64,000 nt of DNA from Owenia fusiformis. Lineage: Eukaryota > Annelida > Polychaeta > Sabellida > Oweniidae. Below are positions 8,601 through 19,263 of the stretch, piece by piece. Numbering within the stretch: position 1 is the stretch's first letter; each line of letters starts with the position of its first letter. The stretch covers positions 36,017,759-36,081,758 of the forward strand of contig CAIIXF020000009.1 of the NCBI GenBank assembly GCA_903813345.2, given 5' to 3'. Below the pieces are notes generated by a model. The model was not told the origin of the DNA, did not search any database, and saw only the letters and a list, made by a program, of their open reading frames with translations. The position numbers were made by a program, and so were the translations under genes.

Positions 8601-10706
8601 TTTTTTTTTCTTTTAAAATAGTCTTTATTTCATTCATTTACTAAATATATAGACAGTACATGATTTATAAAAAAAACAGGTTTACATAATCTCATTGCAG
8701 TAGTTTGGATAATAAATTCCATTTGGAACAATAATACACATTTTTTCTACAATTAATTTCATATTTTAACATAAAAAGTATCTTTTCAAATGTTCTTTGT
8801 TCTTTACTATTCAGTTCTAAAATGTAGGATTTGTAAATGCTGTAAGCAACTATACTTGTAAAATAATTCAGAAAATTAGTTTGAGAGTCTTGGCCATTAT
8901 AACCAATTATTATTTTTCTATACGAAATATTGAGACCACATGTGTTGTATATAAATTTCCATATATCCTTTGACAAACAACATTCAAAAAGAATATGTTT
9001 CAAATCACATAAGTGATTGCAAATACTACAATGATAATAATTTGTTATACCATAGATAAATAAGTCAGTTAACCCAGGAAGTATGTTATTAATTAGTTTG
9101 AAGTTAAAATTGGCAACTTTTTTGTCTTTAATTTTGATGATCTTGCTAACAAAAAAATTCTGCCAATTTATTTCATCTATTTTACATTGATTTGTTATAC
9201 AGAAATCTTTTTCCCATTTTTTTGAGACAAACCATTTTTCAGATTTTTTATTCTTCAATATGTTATAAAAGAAATTGGATTTTTGGCCTCTAAAATCTAA
9301 TTGAACATTTTTTACTTTGAAATTGAGTTTTCTTGATATATTTGTGAAGTTTGCTTGTTCTATGTTAATGATTTTTTTTATTGATTTCATTGCAATTGAG
9401 ACTTGAAAATATTCTGAAATCCAATTTATTTTATTCCTCAATTTTTCTAGAATATAGTTTACATTTAAAAAATCATTTCGAATGATAAGATCTTTGACAT
9501 AAATAATACCACTATCTATCCAAGATTTAAAGAAAAGTGCTTTGCCTTTTAATTGAAATAATCTGTTATTCCATATGGTTTGCTGGACTATTTCATGGTG
9601 TTTCAGATTTTTTATTTCATCAAGATCTTTACAGCTATTGAATGCTTTCAAAACTTGTTTGTAGAAAATAGGTAATCCCTCAAGTTGGTCTTTAGAAAAT
9701 ACATTCATTTTTAACAAAATATCCAAACTTGGAGCAAGTTTGTCAAAATAAAAGTATGGAATTTTGTTAAACATATTGTTTTTGTCGTATATACGGGTAA
9801 TCCATACAGCTTTAAGAGCATTTAGCTGTGATTCTAAATCCAGCATATTTAGACCCCCATTGTCTATATTGTTTATCATAATAGTTCGCCTAATCTTGTC
9901 TTTCTTGCCATTCCATAAAAAGTTGAATATCAAGTTGTTTATTCGCTTTATAATTTCTTCTTTAAAAGATAAAATTGATGCTGAGTAGATAAGTTTTGAT
10001 ATAGCTAAAGATTTTATAACAGCGATTTTTCCAAATAAGGTAAGGTGTCTTTTTTTCCAAGAATCAAGAATTTTTTCAAGGTCATTTATTTTCTCATTCC
10101 AATTTAAATCATAACATTTATCTTCATTGTGACCTATATATATGCCTAAATATCTTACAGGTTCATCTGTAAAATTAATATTTTCAAATTTTTTTTCAAA
10201 AGTACGATTGGTTCCAAGCCATATTCCTTCTGTTTTACTTAAATTTAGTTGAAGTCCCGAATATTTCGAGAATTGTTTTATAGTTTTTAATGCTTCACTT
10301 ATGGATGCTTTATCTTTGATAAATAATGATGTGTCATCTGCTGATTGTGAAATTTTATATTCTATGTTATCAATTTCTATACCCTTTATTTTTTTATTTT
10401 GAACTATTTTCAAAGACATAACTTCACAGCATAATATGAATGAAATTGCAGAAACGGGGCAGCCCTGCCGACATGAGCGTTCCATTGGAATATTATGTGA
10501 TAGCCATCCGTTTTGTTTAATGTTAATAAATGGATTTGTATATAATAATTTAAGCCATCTGATGATGTTATCGTTAAAATTGAATTTTTTTAAAGTTTCA
10601 AACATGAAGTTCCATTCAATAGAATCAAACGCTTTCGTAAAATCTAAAAATAGAATTGATCCTTGCCCTTTGTCATTATTTTTAAAATACTCAAAAATAT
10701 TCCTAT
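8601..10706 (-). mobile_element. 5'-truncated Tx1/L1-like LINE
   Basis: A 2.1-kb minus-strand insertion bounded by the 16-bp duplication, with a T-run on the plus strand at the 3' end. Those are hallmarks of target-primed reverse transcription. The 5' end is cut inside the reverse transcriptase fingers/palm region, so the endonuclease and ORF1 are missing. The remaining frame is open throughout, so the insertion is fairly recent. Confidence 0.88.
8692..10704 (-). CDS. LINE reverse transcriptase, C-terminal two thirds (5'-truncated)
   Basis: The open frame enters from the truncation point. RT motif A reads LFLDFTKAFDSIEW, upstream of the first Met at 10605. It continues with SCRQGCPVS (motif B region) and the catalytic SADDTSLFI, where Ser replaces the usual Tyr/Phe before ADD. 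QLNLSKTEGIWLG and the thumb follow. Near the C terminus, CSICNHLCDLKHILFEC is a CCHC-type zinc motif (C-x2-C-x7-H-x4-C) as seen after the RT in Tx1/L1 lineages. No start codon belongs to this fragment, and it is unlikely to be translated as a host gene. Confidence 0.85.
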   Translation of the reverse strand, partial: RNIFEYFKNNDKGQGSILFLDFTKAFDSIEWNFMFETLKKFNFNDNIIRWLKLLYTNPFINIKQNGWLSHNIPMERSCRQGCPVSAISFILCCEVMSLKIVQNKKIKGIEIDNIEYKISQSADDTSLFIKDKASISEALKTIKQFSKYSGLQLNLSKTEGIWLGTNRTFEKKFENINFTDEPVRYLGIYIGHNEDKCYDLNWNEKINDLEKILDSWKKRHLTLFGKIAVIKSLAISKLIYSASILSFKEEIIKRINNLIFNFLWNGKKDKIRRTIMINNIDNGGLNMLDLESQLNALKAVWITRIYDKNNMFNKIPYFYFDKLAPSLDILLKMNVFSKDQLEGLPIFYKQVLKAFNSCKDLDEIKNLKHHEIVQQTIWNNRLFQLKGKALFFKSWIDSGIIYVKDLIIRNDFLNVNYILEKLRNKINWISEYFQVSIAMKSIKKIINIEQANFTNISRKLNFKVKNVQLDFRGQKSNFFYNILKNKKSEKWFVSKKWEKDFCITNQCKIDEINWQNFFVSKIIKIKDKKVANFNFKLINNILPGLTDLFIYGITNYYHCSICNHLCDLKHILFECCLSKDIWKFIYNTCGLNISYRKIIIGYNGQDSQTNFLNYFTSIVAYSIYKSYILELNSKEQRTFEKILFMLKYEINCRKNVYYCSKWNLLSKLLQ

Positions 10707-10722
10707 TCTGTTTTCTTTAGGT
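10707..10722. repeat. LINE target-site duplication, right copy
   Basis: Perfect copy of 8585-8600. Confidence 0.88.
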
Positions 10723-11394
10723 GCCAGTTCTTAAGTTATTTATCTGAGATTTACTGGCCCAGTATAAGGTCAAAACTAGTCAAAGTCAAAGTTTTTATGG
10801 GTCATAGCTTCACTGACATATACTGAATATCCATGATATGTACAGATGTTTAGTCTATGATGTCATCAGGGATGGATCTGAAAATGAACAACGAGGGTCC
10901 AAATTTCAATTAAAAAAAATATGGGCCCCTAAAACGAAACATTTGGCTCATGTTTTGAAAATTTAAGGCCCATTTTCTGGATAATTTGGCCTTTAATTAA
11001 AAGATAAGGCCCAAAAAGGCCCACTAATTGGAGCCTTAACATTTTTTTTTATCAGCAAGTGGTCATAATGTCTTTTGCACCTGCATTTATATGGCTCTCC
11101 ATAAAATCACCCACTGGTCTACCTGCCTGGTTGTTTGTGAACAACATTTTGACAATGGAGCCAGTCATCCATGTGAACAAAAGTCAAGATCATACTAGTA
11201 TCCAATTTATTAAAGTCCATACTTGCTTTTACATCATCTGTACCATTTATAATGTTTCCACATCATGTGATATATGTTGCATTAAATGTTGTGAAGTATA
11301 TGTGTTAGTTCTATCATCCCAGGTTTTATGCTGCATGTTGTGAGATGATTTGCTAATTTTATATTAGATGAGTGTGTTGTATTTTCTATTTCAG
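10723..11394 (+). other. probable intron of the NHL-type gene
   Basis: A+T-rich, with GGCCCA/GGGCC words at 10920-11040 but no supported exon. It ends in a polypyrimidine tract and acceptor (TTTTCTATTTCAG at 11382-11394). Confidence 0.5.
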
Positions 11395-13089
11395 TCACTT
11401 GAACAGAATTTTACATCTGAAAAGATTCTGAGAGGTAAAAAAAACGATTTGATGATGGCAGAGCTAAGTCAAAATCAAGAAAACTTTTTAAAACTGAAGA
11501 GTCATCTGGGAGAACTTGAATTAGCCAGAGCTGCTTGCAGTAAAGAAGAAGACATTATTAAACAGACAATGAAACAATCGCTTGATGATATATCAAATGA
11601 ATGTAGAATGTTCCATAAATACATTGACAACTATTATGACAAACTCAATAAAAGTTTAACAGATGCCTCAAAGTCATTTTGCTACAAGTTGAGAAAGCAA
11701 AATGATCTAATTCAGTCAAGGATTTTAACAATCGATCCCATGATTAAGGCATATTCTGGAGTACCCCTCAATATGGGCCAAATAGAGGGCGATTATCTGA
11801 AAATGCAGGAATGTATGAGAAACGAAATAGAAACTTGTGAATCAATGAGTTTGAGAGCAGAAGTTAGGGCAGAGGACACAAACACTCAGTTCAAAGCTGG
11901 GAAAGCTTTAGACACTGAAATAATACTTGGAACTCTTGAGAAATATAACCCTAAGGATATTGAATATGTGCTACCCGAAGAAAAAACCAAAGGATTGAAT
12001 CTGTGTGGGGTTACAAAGGATGAGGAGCACAAAGTTCCCACGAAAGAGCAACCAAACAAAGCCTCACAGAGGAAAAGTATGACAAATCCAAAAGATAAAG
12101 AAACAGAAGCCAGCAAGTCTTCTTTGCCACTATCACATGATAAAGATCATGTAAAACCAATAGAACCCTCTGAAGATCCAAAGCTTCCAATGTCAAATGA
12201 GAATGCACCATCAGGTGCTGCGACATCTGCTCAGATTGGTCAATCATCAGAAAATGCAAAGCTTCCAATTCCCAACACTCCAAGTGCAACAAAGGGAGAC
12301 CTCGTTCCATCCAAAATTCTCAGCATTAATCCCATACCTCCTATCGTTGATGACTTAATCCAGGCTGTGTTCCATATCGCTCCTATTGGAAAGAACATGT
12401 TGATTGTGGTCAGAAACAAGCAGGCTCAGATCTTTTGCAAAAATTTCAAGCTCCGGAAAACCCTAAAGAAGGACTTGAATCCATTACGTGCGGCAGTAAC
12501 ACAAGATGATCACATGGCATTCTCAGATAAGGATAGACGTGTTGTTAAGATATACCAGCCAGGTGGGAAACAGAGAGATGCAAGAGAGATAGGCAAGGGA
12601 AAACTAGTAGAGCCTTGGGCAATAGCTGTCAACACATGCAATGAATTAGTTGTAGCTGACATCAGTCAAGGCAACCCGAGACTTCTCTACTTCGACTTGA
12701 ATGATCCCAGTGGAAAATGCATCAAAATCCAACGCAGATTATTCAATGATGCTATCTACATGGTAACCAACTCCAAAGATGATGTGATAATTGCTGATCA
12801 CATTCTGAACACAGTCATCTGTGTAAATCGTGATGGGAAAGTCCAATGGATGTATGATGATATTGTAGCACAACCCACTGTCTGTGTCGACTCATATGAT
12901 CATGTCATCGTTGGGGACGTTGATGGCGATAAGATTGATTTGTTGTCCCCTGATGGAAAATTCATACGCCGTATTTTATCTGCCAATACGCTCAATACCC
13001 ATGTCATGTGTGTGGCTGTGGACCAGAAAGGCCATCTATTGGTTGGGGATGAAATGTCTAACATTTACACTTTGCAATACAGAAGATAA
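11395..13089 (+). CDS. coiled-coil/NHL-repeat protein (TRIM2/3/56-like), last exon
   Basis: The frame encodes about 564 residues from the acceptor to TAA. The first ~180 residues are Lys/Glu/Leu-rich and look like a coiled coil. Residues ~185-310 are a polar Ser/Pro/Lys linker in which 'AKLP/PKLP' phrases repeat. The last ~250 residues form repeated beta segments (PWAIAVNTCNELVVADI, AIYMVTNSKDDVIIAD, PTVCVDSYDHVIVGDVDGD, CVAVDQKGHLLVGDE), as in an NHL beta-propeller. That architecture matches the C-terminal part of TRIM-NHL ubiquitin ligases, but no RING or B-box is found upstream in the window. Earlier exons must lie further left, or the protein lacks them. If no splice is used, translation could begin at Met 11368 or at the Met pair in frame near 11449. 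Confidence 0.7.
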   Translation, partial: SLEQNFTSEKILRGKKNDLMMAELSQNQENFLKLKSHLGELELARAACSKEEDIIKQTMKQSLDDISNECRMFHKYIDNYYDKLNKSLTDASKSFCYKLRKQNDLIQSRILTIDPMIKAYSGVPLNMGQIEGDYLKMQECMRNEIETCESMSLRAEVRAEDTNTQFKAGKALDTEIILGTLEKYNPKDIEYVLPEEKTKGLNLCGVTKDEEHKVPTKEQPNKASQRKSMTNPKDKETEASKSSLPLSHDKDHVKPIEPSEDPKLPMSNENAPSGAATSAQIGQSSENAKLPIPNTPSATKGDLVPSKILSINPIPPIVDDLIQAVFHIAPIGKNMLIVVRNKQAQIFCKNFKLRKTLKKDLNPLRAAVTQDDHMAFSDKDRRVVKIYQPGGKQRDAREIGKGKLVEPWAIAVNTCNELVVADISQGNPRLLYFDLNDPSGKCIKIQRRLFNDAIYMVTNSKDDVIIADHILNTVICVNRDGKVQWMYDDIVAQPTVCVDSYDHVIVGDVDGDKIDLLSPDGKFIRRILSANTLNTHVMCVAVDQKGHLLVGDEMSNIYTLQYRR

Positions 13090-13364
13090 AGAATTCCAAA
13101 CAGGAATGATAAACCTTAGGCTGATCTGAATCTCAGTGAAATCAAAATTGACAATCAGTCAATTCAAGTACCATTTTGACAATATTGTTTGTAACAATTT
13201 CAGCACATTTTAAATAAGATGCAATCGTTTAGTCATTACAGAAGTTTCTTGTTTAGACATGTATTTCTGTATTATTTTATTTACTTTAAGTTTGATATTT
13301 GAATTTACAGAGTTGAAATTGCTCTCGTGTCTAAGTTATACAGTGTACTGGGGTGTACATGTAC

Positions 13365-13455
13365 TAGAGAGATGTGCTATAAACTAAGAGAGATGTGCTA
13401 TATATTAGAGAGATGTGCCATATACTAGAGAGATATGCCATATACTAGAGAGATG
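13365..13455 (+). repeat. ~22-bp minisatellite, about 4-5 copies
   Basis: Unit AGAGAGATGTGCYATATACT repeated with small changes directly downstream of the NHL gene. Confidence 0.75.
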
Positions 13456-13464
13456 TTAATAATT

Positions 13465-13930
13465 ATGTCACCACCAAAAAGTGGTGACATATTGTTATGG
13501 TCCCCATTTTTTGCTTCAAATTGACAAAAAAAATTTAAGTCATCTTCAAGTTATCAGAAGTTCAAATCTGACTGTAGATATGAGATTTGACCTTCATTGA
13601 CCTTCTCAAGATCAAAAAAGGTCAAAAAGGTATTTTTTCAACTTGCTTCAAATTAACCAATTTTTTTCAAAATCATATATACTAGAAGTTCTCAAAAGTT
13701 CAAATCCAACTATAGATTTGACCTTCAATGACATTCTCAAGGTCAAAAAAATATTTGACCTTCAATGACCTTCTCGATGTCAAAAAGGTCTTTTTTCAAC
13801 TTGCTTCAAATTGACCAATTGTTTTTTTTCAAAAACATCTACAAGTTCTCAGGAATTCAAATCTGACTTGAGATTGAACTAATAATATTGTGGGCAACTA
13901 GGTGGTGACATTGAATCATGTTAATGCCTT
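13465..13930 (+). repeat. GTCACCACC-family repeat with short internal array
   Basis: Starts with the hairpin GTCACCACC...GTGGTGAC at 13467, followed by ATATTGTTATGGTCC. Internal blocks read TTCAAATC...TTTGACCTTCA(A)TGACCTTCTC. It ends AGGTGGTGACATTGAATCATGTTAATGCC. The outer words TGTCACCACC and GGTGGTGACA are inverted copies, suggesting a small non-autonomous element. Confidence 0.7.
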
Positions 13931-14508
13931 TTTAAAGTTTTTTTATAGCCTACATGTATTTGTTATGTAACTTGTAATTCAGAATATTTGCTGCACTTTT
14001 ATAATCAACTTTCACATTTATGTGTGAAATCTGCCTATAATATAATCTGGGTATTTTCTGTAAGTGAGCTGTAAATGAGAATATAAAATCTCCTAATTGA
14101 GATATTACTGATAAGTTTATGTCAGAACCAACCAGAAGATTTGTTAGTGGGAACTAACTACTTATGATTTTTGTTGATATGATATGACCTAAAAACTATA
14201 CCTATCAGTTTGTGACAATGTTATGTAGTGTAGTTACATTGTAAATGTTGTTTGTGAATGAAAATTGTTTTAAGTCAATGAATATGTCAACTTTTTGTTA
14301 CACATCCCTGAGGCCCCCAAAAGTATAAGGTTTGTAAACAAGTAATCTCAATTGTTATCTTGTCAGTGTTTTAATGTTGAAGTTGATATAGAATATACTG
14401 TACATTGTATAGAACTTTTTTATTTATTTCAATGGAGTGAGTGTATGTACATTATATATACATGCATTGTTATAGATCATTTTGTAGCGGCATATTACAG
14501 ATCATATC

Positions 14509-14514
14509 AATAAA
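14509..14514 (+). terminator. candidate poly(A) signal for the NHL gene
   Basis: AATAAA in an otherwise featureless A+T-rich region, 1.4 kb after the stop. Other weaker candidates exist. Confidence 0.35.
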
Positions 14515-15672
14515 ATGGTGATCTTATTTCTAAAGAAATGGAAATTGTGATTTACAGCTACTCTGTAGGGTGATACTATACTAGATATAGTACTTGTATT
14601 CTCAGAAAAATTGCACTTTCTATAGACAATACTCCTCTATAGATAAAAGAGATCAAAATGATCTGAAGCAATGTGTGTATATTTTCTTTACCTTCAATCT
14701 GTCACAGTTTTTTAAAGGACTTTGAAACATGCAAATTTGTTTCTGAGAACCTAAAAGCAATGTCAGATTATGAGACTTAAGGTTATTGAGGTCAAATGAC
14801 ATCATTATAACTAAGCACCACGATACAGTGACATCATTACAATTGAAATTATGAGATCTTCGCAATCAGTTATTAAAACATGCAACAAAGTAAAGATATG
14901 AGCTGAGGGTAGTTTTGAAAAACCTGTCATGATTTTACAATATTATTTTAACTTCATTTCAACGAAATTGATATTTAAGCCTATTTGGCGATACTTTTGA
15001 CTTTTCCCTTTTCAACGTTCATGCATCTTATGTTTTCAATAATTTTTATTTTTGATATTTGAAAGTTTTATTCAGATATTGAATTAATTGATTGTATGGG
15101 AAGCTGCTTCTGTTGCTTCTAACATTTATACTCTTTATCCTAGAGGCCTAGTTAAAGTTTAAATATTGTCAAATTCTCAACTTGCTGTAGACATGTAACT
15201 GGATGCAAGGTAATTTTCTATTTCTCAACCAGATTAACATTTTCATACTTTATGTCCAGAAGTCTTATTTGTCTAAAATCTGAATTAGGCCTAGTATATT
15301 CTGTTTATGGCTAATAGTCTGGTAGTGCAACAAAAGGAATTGATTAATGTTTGAATTGTTTGTTTTGTAGATTGAAAAAAGGATCACTTGTGCCTTATCA
15401 CTCTAGAAAGCAAATAGGAACAGAATTAATGTTAAGATAAATCTCATATAGAAATGATAAAACTATAGATTTTACTTACTGTTCCTACTAATGGCCAATG
15501 CAACTTCTAATGCTTTTACATGATCAATAAAACTGTTCCAATGCTTTCAGAAATACTAAAACAAAATTGTTAATTTCAGAGCAACACATGGAACAGGTTG
15601 CCCGCAACTGAAGAATTCAACTGACAGCGTTGACTTCTAAAACTGATGTTGAGCGGACACAAACCTGAAGCC

Positions 15673-15801
15673 ATGAATTTTGTTGTTGCATTCGGGAGCT
15701 ATGTTGGCTTGGTACTGGTGCTCATTCTTCTCTACTTCATGAGAGACCTCCCTTTGTTCAAGACTGGCCTACTAGGAGAGATCAGAAACACACTGATAAA
15801 G
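15673..15801 (+). CDS. ZDHHC4: ZDHHC4-like exon 1 (start, first membrane helix)
   Basis: Starts MNFVVAFGSYVGLVLVLILL, a signal-anchor-like helix. The ATG at 15673 has G at -3 and gives an N terminus like the family's short hydrophobic start. An in-frame ATG at 15646 would add nine polar residues and has a weaker context. Donor AAG|GTAAAC, phase 0. Confidence 0.8.
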
Positions 15802-16149
15802 GTAAACTGCATGTCACGTGTTTCTCTTAAATTTTAAAAGTGATACTTTAGGTGTAATAGTTTAAATATTTTTGTTCTTAGTTTTGAAGAGTTATATTCT
15901 TATTAAATCATGTTTCATAGTTGGTCATGCATTGCTGACCTTGGAATGAAAAACTGTTTGAATTTTTGAAAAAGGAAATCTGGTACTGTTTTCTGTACAA
16001 AACTAGCTAATTTATGTTGAATTATATTCAAAATTTTCTAATTTGAAAATAGATGTTTAACCTAAAACTGAAAAACATGCAAAAGGGAATGTGCCACAGG
16101 TAGGAGTTAGAGCATTACCATATACTAAACTGTATTTAATATATTACAG

Positions 16150-16223
16150 GTGTCAGATCTGCTTGTACCAGAATTATGTTGGAAACTACTTGAGGGAATC
16201 AACTGGAGACTCTTCAAACAAAG
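16150..16223 (+). CDS. ZDHHC4: ZDHHC4-like exon 2
   Basis: Acceptor ATATTACAG and donor AAAG|GTCTGT. Phase 0 in, phase 2 out. Translates VSDLLVPELCWKLL..., the lumenal/cytosolic loop between helices 1 and 2 in the family. The donor is weaker than average. Confidence 0.75.
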
Positions 16224-16527
16224 GTCTGTCTGAATCTATCTACATGCACTTAATTTTTGTAGTATTAATGCAATAAAGCCTTTTAAGTTAATCCCTCCGT
16301 TTCATGAAACACCAATGAAATACTATTTTGAGGTACTGAAGGCTTTCCATTGATAAAGGTTTTGATATATCTCTTTAAGAGAACAATATGACCAGTTCAT
16401 GAATTTTGATGTGTACATAGAGTTTTGGCATAAACAGATCTCAATTTTAGGAAATTGCATTTTCAAACTTTTTTCAAGAATTTTACAGAAGGAAATGTCG
16501 AAACATGTATAATTTATGTACTTTCAG

Positions 16528-16718
16528 GACGATGTTCTTCCAAGTGGTGTACATGTTCCTATTGTTCCTTGGATACTTTGAGTTTGTAGTAGAGGTGCTG
16601 CCATTCTTACATTACTTCTATGAACAGGAGAACCACATTAATGTCCCTATATTCAACTTCCTTACTCTAGTCACCTTGCTTGTAATTAGCTCCATCAGTA
16701 ACCCTGGCATTATAACAG
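16528..16718 (+). CDS. ZDHHC4: ZDHHC4-like exon 3 (helices 2 and 3)
   Basis: Acceptor TACTTTCAG, donor ACAG|GTAAGG. Two hydrophobic segments (VVYMFLLFLGYFEFVV and FNFLTLVTLLVISSI) are followed by SNPGIIT, the conserved motif just before the cysteine-rich domain in DHHC enzymes. Confidence 0.88.
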
Positions 16719-17503
16719 GTAAGGCTTTTCAATGCATATGTTTATTTTTTAAAGATTTTAAGAAAACAGAGAATATTTAACAAGTTAACATGAGTGAGTG
16801 ACAATTTTAGCAAGTATTTATATATTGTTCTCAACTAAAGTTTCTGTAATGTTTATGTCACTTAGACACTTCTTGATTTAACCACAAGTAAATTGAATGA
16901 TACCCGAGAAAAATATTAACAGTAAAAATGTTTATTTGAGCTTTTGTTCTTTCTGAGGGTGATAACATAATGGATGATATAAAAACATAGACAGGTGAAC
17001 TTAGTTGTCAAATATATAAAAGGTGAAGCTGATATATTTAAAACTAAAAATCTGTGCATGTGGTCACTCCTTCGAAATGAACACCCTTGTCCAATATTTA
17101 GTTAACAGTGAACAGTTTTAACCAATGCATGCACAAACGAGTTCTTCCTTCAAACTCGTATTGTTAGTACTGTACCCCATTTAAAATACCCATTATGATT
17201 GTTTATTTACATTATGCATTGGTTTATTTTGTCATTAATAGAAGTAGTAACATATTGTTACAGTCTCCAGCTTTCTTGTGGATGGAGTTGATAATCGCCA
17301 GTTGTTGTCTGTAAGAAATGATGGTGACATCATGCATGTTAATGCTTTGATTTATAGAATGTTGGAATCTCCCTAAATCTTAGTTATTATAATAAATCAA
17401 AGGGGAATTGACAAATTTTCACAATAGTTAGTTGTTTAAGTTAGTGAGGTATGGACAATTAGGTAAATTATGTAATACATCTATTGAACATGCTTTATTT
17501 CAG
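16719..17503 (+). other. ZDHHC4-like intron 3
   Basis: A+T-rich. It holds a worn 108-bp GTCACCACC-family copy at 17246-17353 (TAACATATTGTTACAGTCTC... to GGTGACATCATGCATGTTAATGC) and nothing else recognised. Confidence 0.6.
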
Positions 17504-17617
17504 AGAAGAATGTTCGAGGCCATGTGAAGTACTGGGGCACAGATGGTCTTGTGTACTGGGAGAACACTCAATGTGCAACTTGTAAACTACCTAAGCCAGC
17601 AAGGTCTAAGCATTGTT
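17504..17617 (+). CDS. ZDHHC4: ZDHHC4-like exon 4 (first half of the DHHC cysteine-rich domain)
   Basis: Acceptor TTTATTTCAG, donor TTGTT|GTAAGT. Encodes CATCKLPKPARSKHC, the C-x2-C-x9-HC start of the zinc-binding domain. Phase 1 out (one T left), completed by CA of exon 5. Confidence 0.9.
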
Positions 17618-18101
17618 GTAAGTACATTATAAATATCATTCTTCACTTTGCCATGTAATATAGCTGTAGTGAATGTTCCATTTATTTGTTGAAAATCTTT
17701 AATTAGATTTTAATGTCAAAAATACAATAGAGATGATTTTAAAGTGTCTTTCTAAATTTTTACAATAATCATGCCTATTTTCGTGAAATCAAAAAGTTCT
17801 GACCATATTTTAGAATACATTGATTTTTAAATGCCCCTTGCAAAGTTGATATATTTGGACAAGTAAAGTAGAGAATCTAATTAAAGATTGATGAAAAGTA
17901 GATACTGTTTTTTTCCAATCAAGAACATGACATTATGTTTTAATGTTAGATGTAAGTTATAATTTCTATAAGTTTTATTATTATATGGACAAATTTTACT
18001 GTCAATAACCCTTTTACATCTCAATTTAGATAATATCACATTTGTTTGTTGCAAAACTCTGCTGGTGTTTTTTCCAATGAGTCTTCAGTTTATCTTCATT
18101 T

Positions 18102-19143
18102 TTAATCGAGTTTGAACATGGCTTTTGATATGTTCCCATTCTTCAAGTCCTGGAATGCCTCATTAAAGCCATCAAGGCTGTAGACCTTGACCCCTAGCTT
18201 ATCATAATCCAGGTAGCGTTCCCCCATAGCAGCTACTAATGGGACTGCCTTAATGAAGGTATAGGGGTTGATCAGGGAACCTACGATTCTTAGCTCCTTC
18301 ATCATGATATCCGCAGGGCAGATGTTAGCCTTAGACCCATCAGGGCAGCATCCAAAAGTACACAATGTAGCACCTCTGCAAAGTAACGGAAATATGGCCT
18401 CAATAGCTCGAGGAGACCCTGTGCAATCCATGATTAAATCAAAACCATGAATCGCTGTCTACTTCTTTGTACTCTGCTGCTAAAGCATCCGGGGTAAGCA
18501 CTTTTAAACCTAGCCCAAGGTTTTCTGCAAGTTTTCTTCTCCCATCAGTAGGTTCAGAAATAGTGATGTTTCTGTAGCCTTTGTGGTGAAGCAATGAGGA
18601 CCAAAGGAGTCCAATCATACCAGCGCCAGTTATGAGTATCTTGGCATCATCAAGTAATGGCTGAATCATGTCCCATCCACGTTGGAGGCAGGACATTGGC
18701 TCACATAGGGCACCCGTAGCAAGACTCAGCTCTGCAGGGACGGAAAATACCTGGGCCTGAGGGACCACACAATATTCTGCCCACCCTCCATTCCGAAACA
18801 TCCCAATACCTGACCTACCACCCCCTGTTGGGCAGTAATTAGGCTGGCCTTTGAGGCAGAATGCGCATTTCATACAGGAGCTGTTCGGATCAACTGCAAC
18901 ATTATCTCCAATTTTGAATCCAGTCACCTCTCCTCCAATATTCTCTACAGTTCCAGTGAACTCATGCCCCATGACAACTTTCTCAGCTGCAGGAAACTCT
19001 TGTTTCATAACATGGAGATCAGTCCCACATACTCCACTGTAAGCCACCTTGATGAGCAGTTGGTCTGGCTTGCTAATCTGGGGTTTCTCAATTGTGATCA
19101 GCTTCACTGATCCTCTGCTAGCATCCCAGTGGAGTGCCTGCAT
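18102..19143 (-). pseudogene. zinc-dependent medium-chain (polyol/sorbitol-type) dehydrogenase, one frameshift
   Basis: An NAD(P)-linked MDR oxidoreductase copy, antisense within intron 4. The catalytic zinc site shows C39 (GVCGTD), H60 and E61 (GHEFTG) and E148 (LCEPM). The structural zinc lobe shows C90, C93, C96 and C104. The Rossmann fold shows GAGMIG at ~173-178. Length adds up to 346 residues, normal for the family. One extra base near 18445-18450 puts the last 110 residues in another frame; otherwise there is no lesion. The CDS has no intron, but an acceptor (CTCCTACTTTGCAG) lies two bases before the ATG, suggesting an upstream non-coding exon. It is either a recently broken gene or a real gene with a sequencing error. 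Substrate is unknown. Confidence 0.8.
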
Positions 19144-19263
19144 TTCTGCAAAGTAGGAGAAAACAAATATATGCAAATACACATGTACTAGTATATTGTA
19201 CCTAGACTTATTCAGAGAACTTTTTCTAGACTGATTCAGATCATGCACACTTACTATAAACAT

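Larger units (their letters stand above)
13090..15579 (+). other. 3' UTR of the NHL gene and intergenic/upstream region
   Basis: Contains a 22-bp minisatellite, one GTCACCACC-family repeat and an AATAAA at 14509-14514 that could end the NHL transcript. The region 14520-15579 holds nothing recognisable. A further ZDHHC 5' non-coding exon may lie there but could not be identified. Confidence 0.5.

Noticed and set aside
15646-15672. Upstream ATG of the ZDHHC4-like gene as the start
   Set aside because: Weaker context and adds a polar leader before the signal-anchor helix; the second ATG gives the typical family start.
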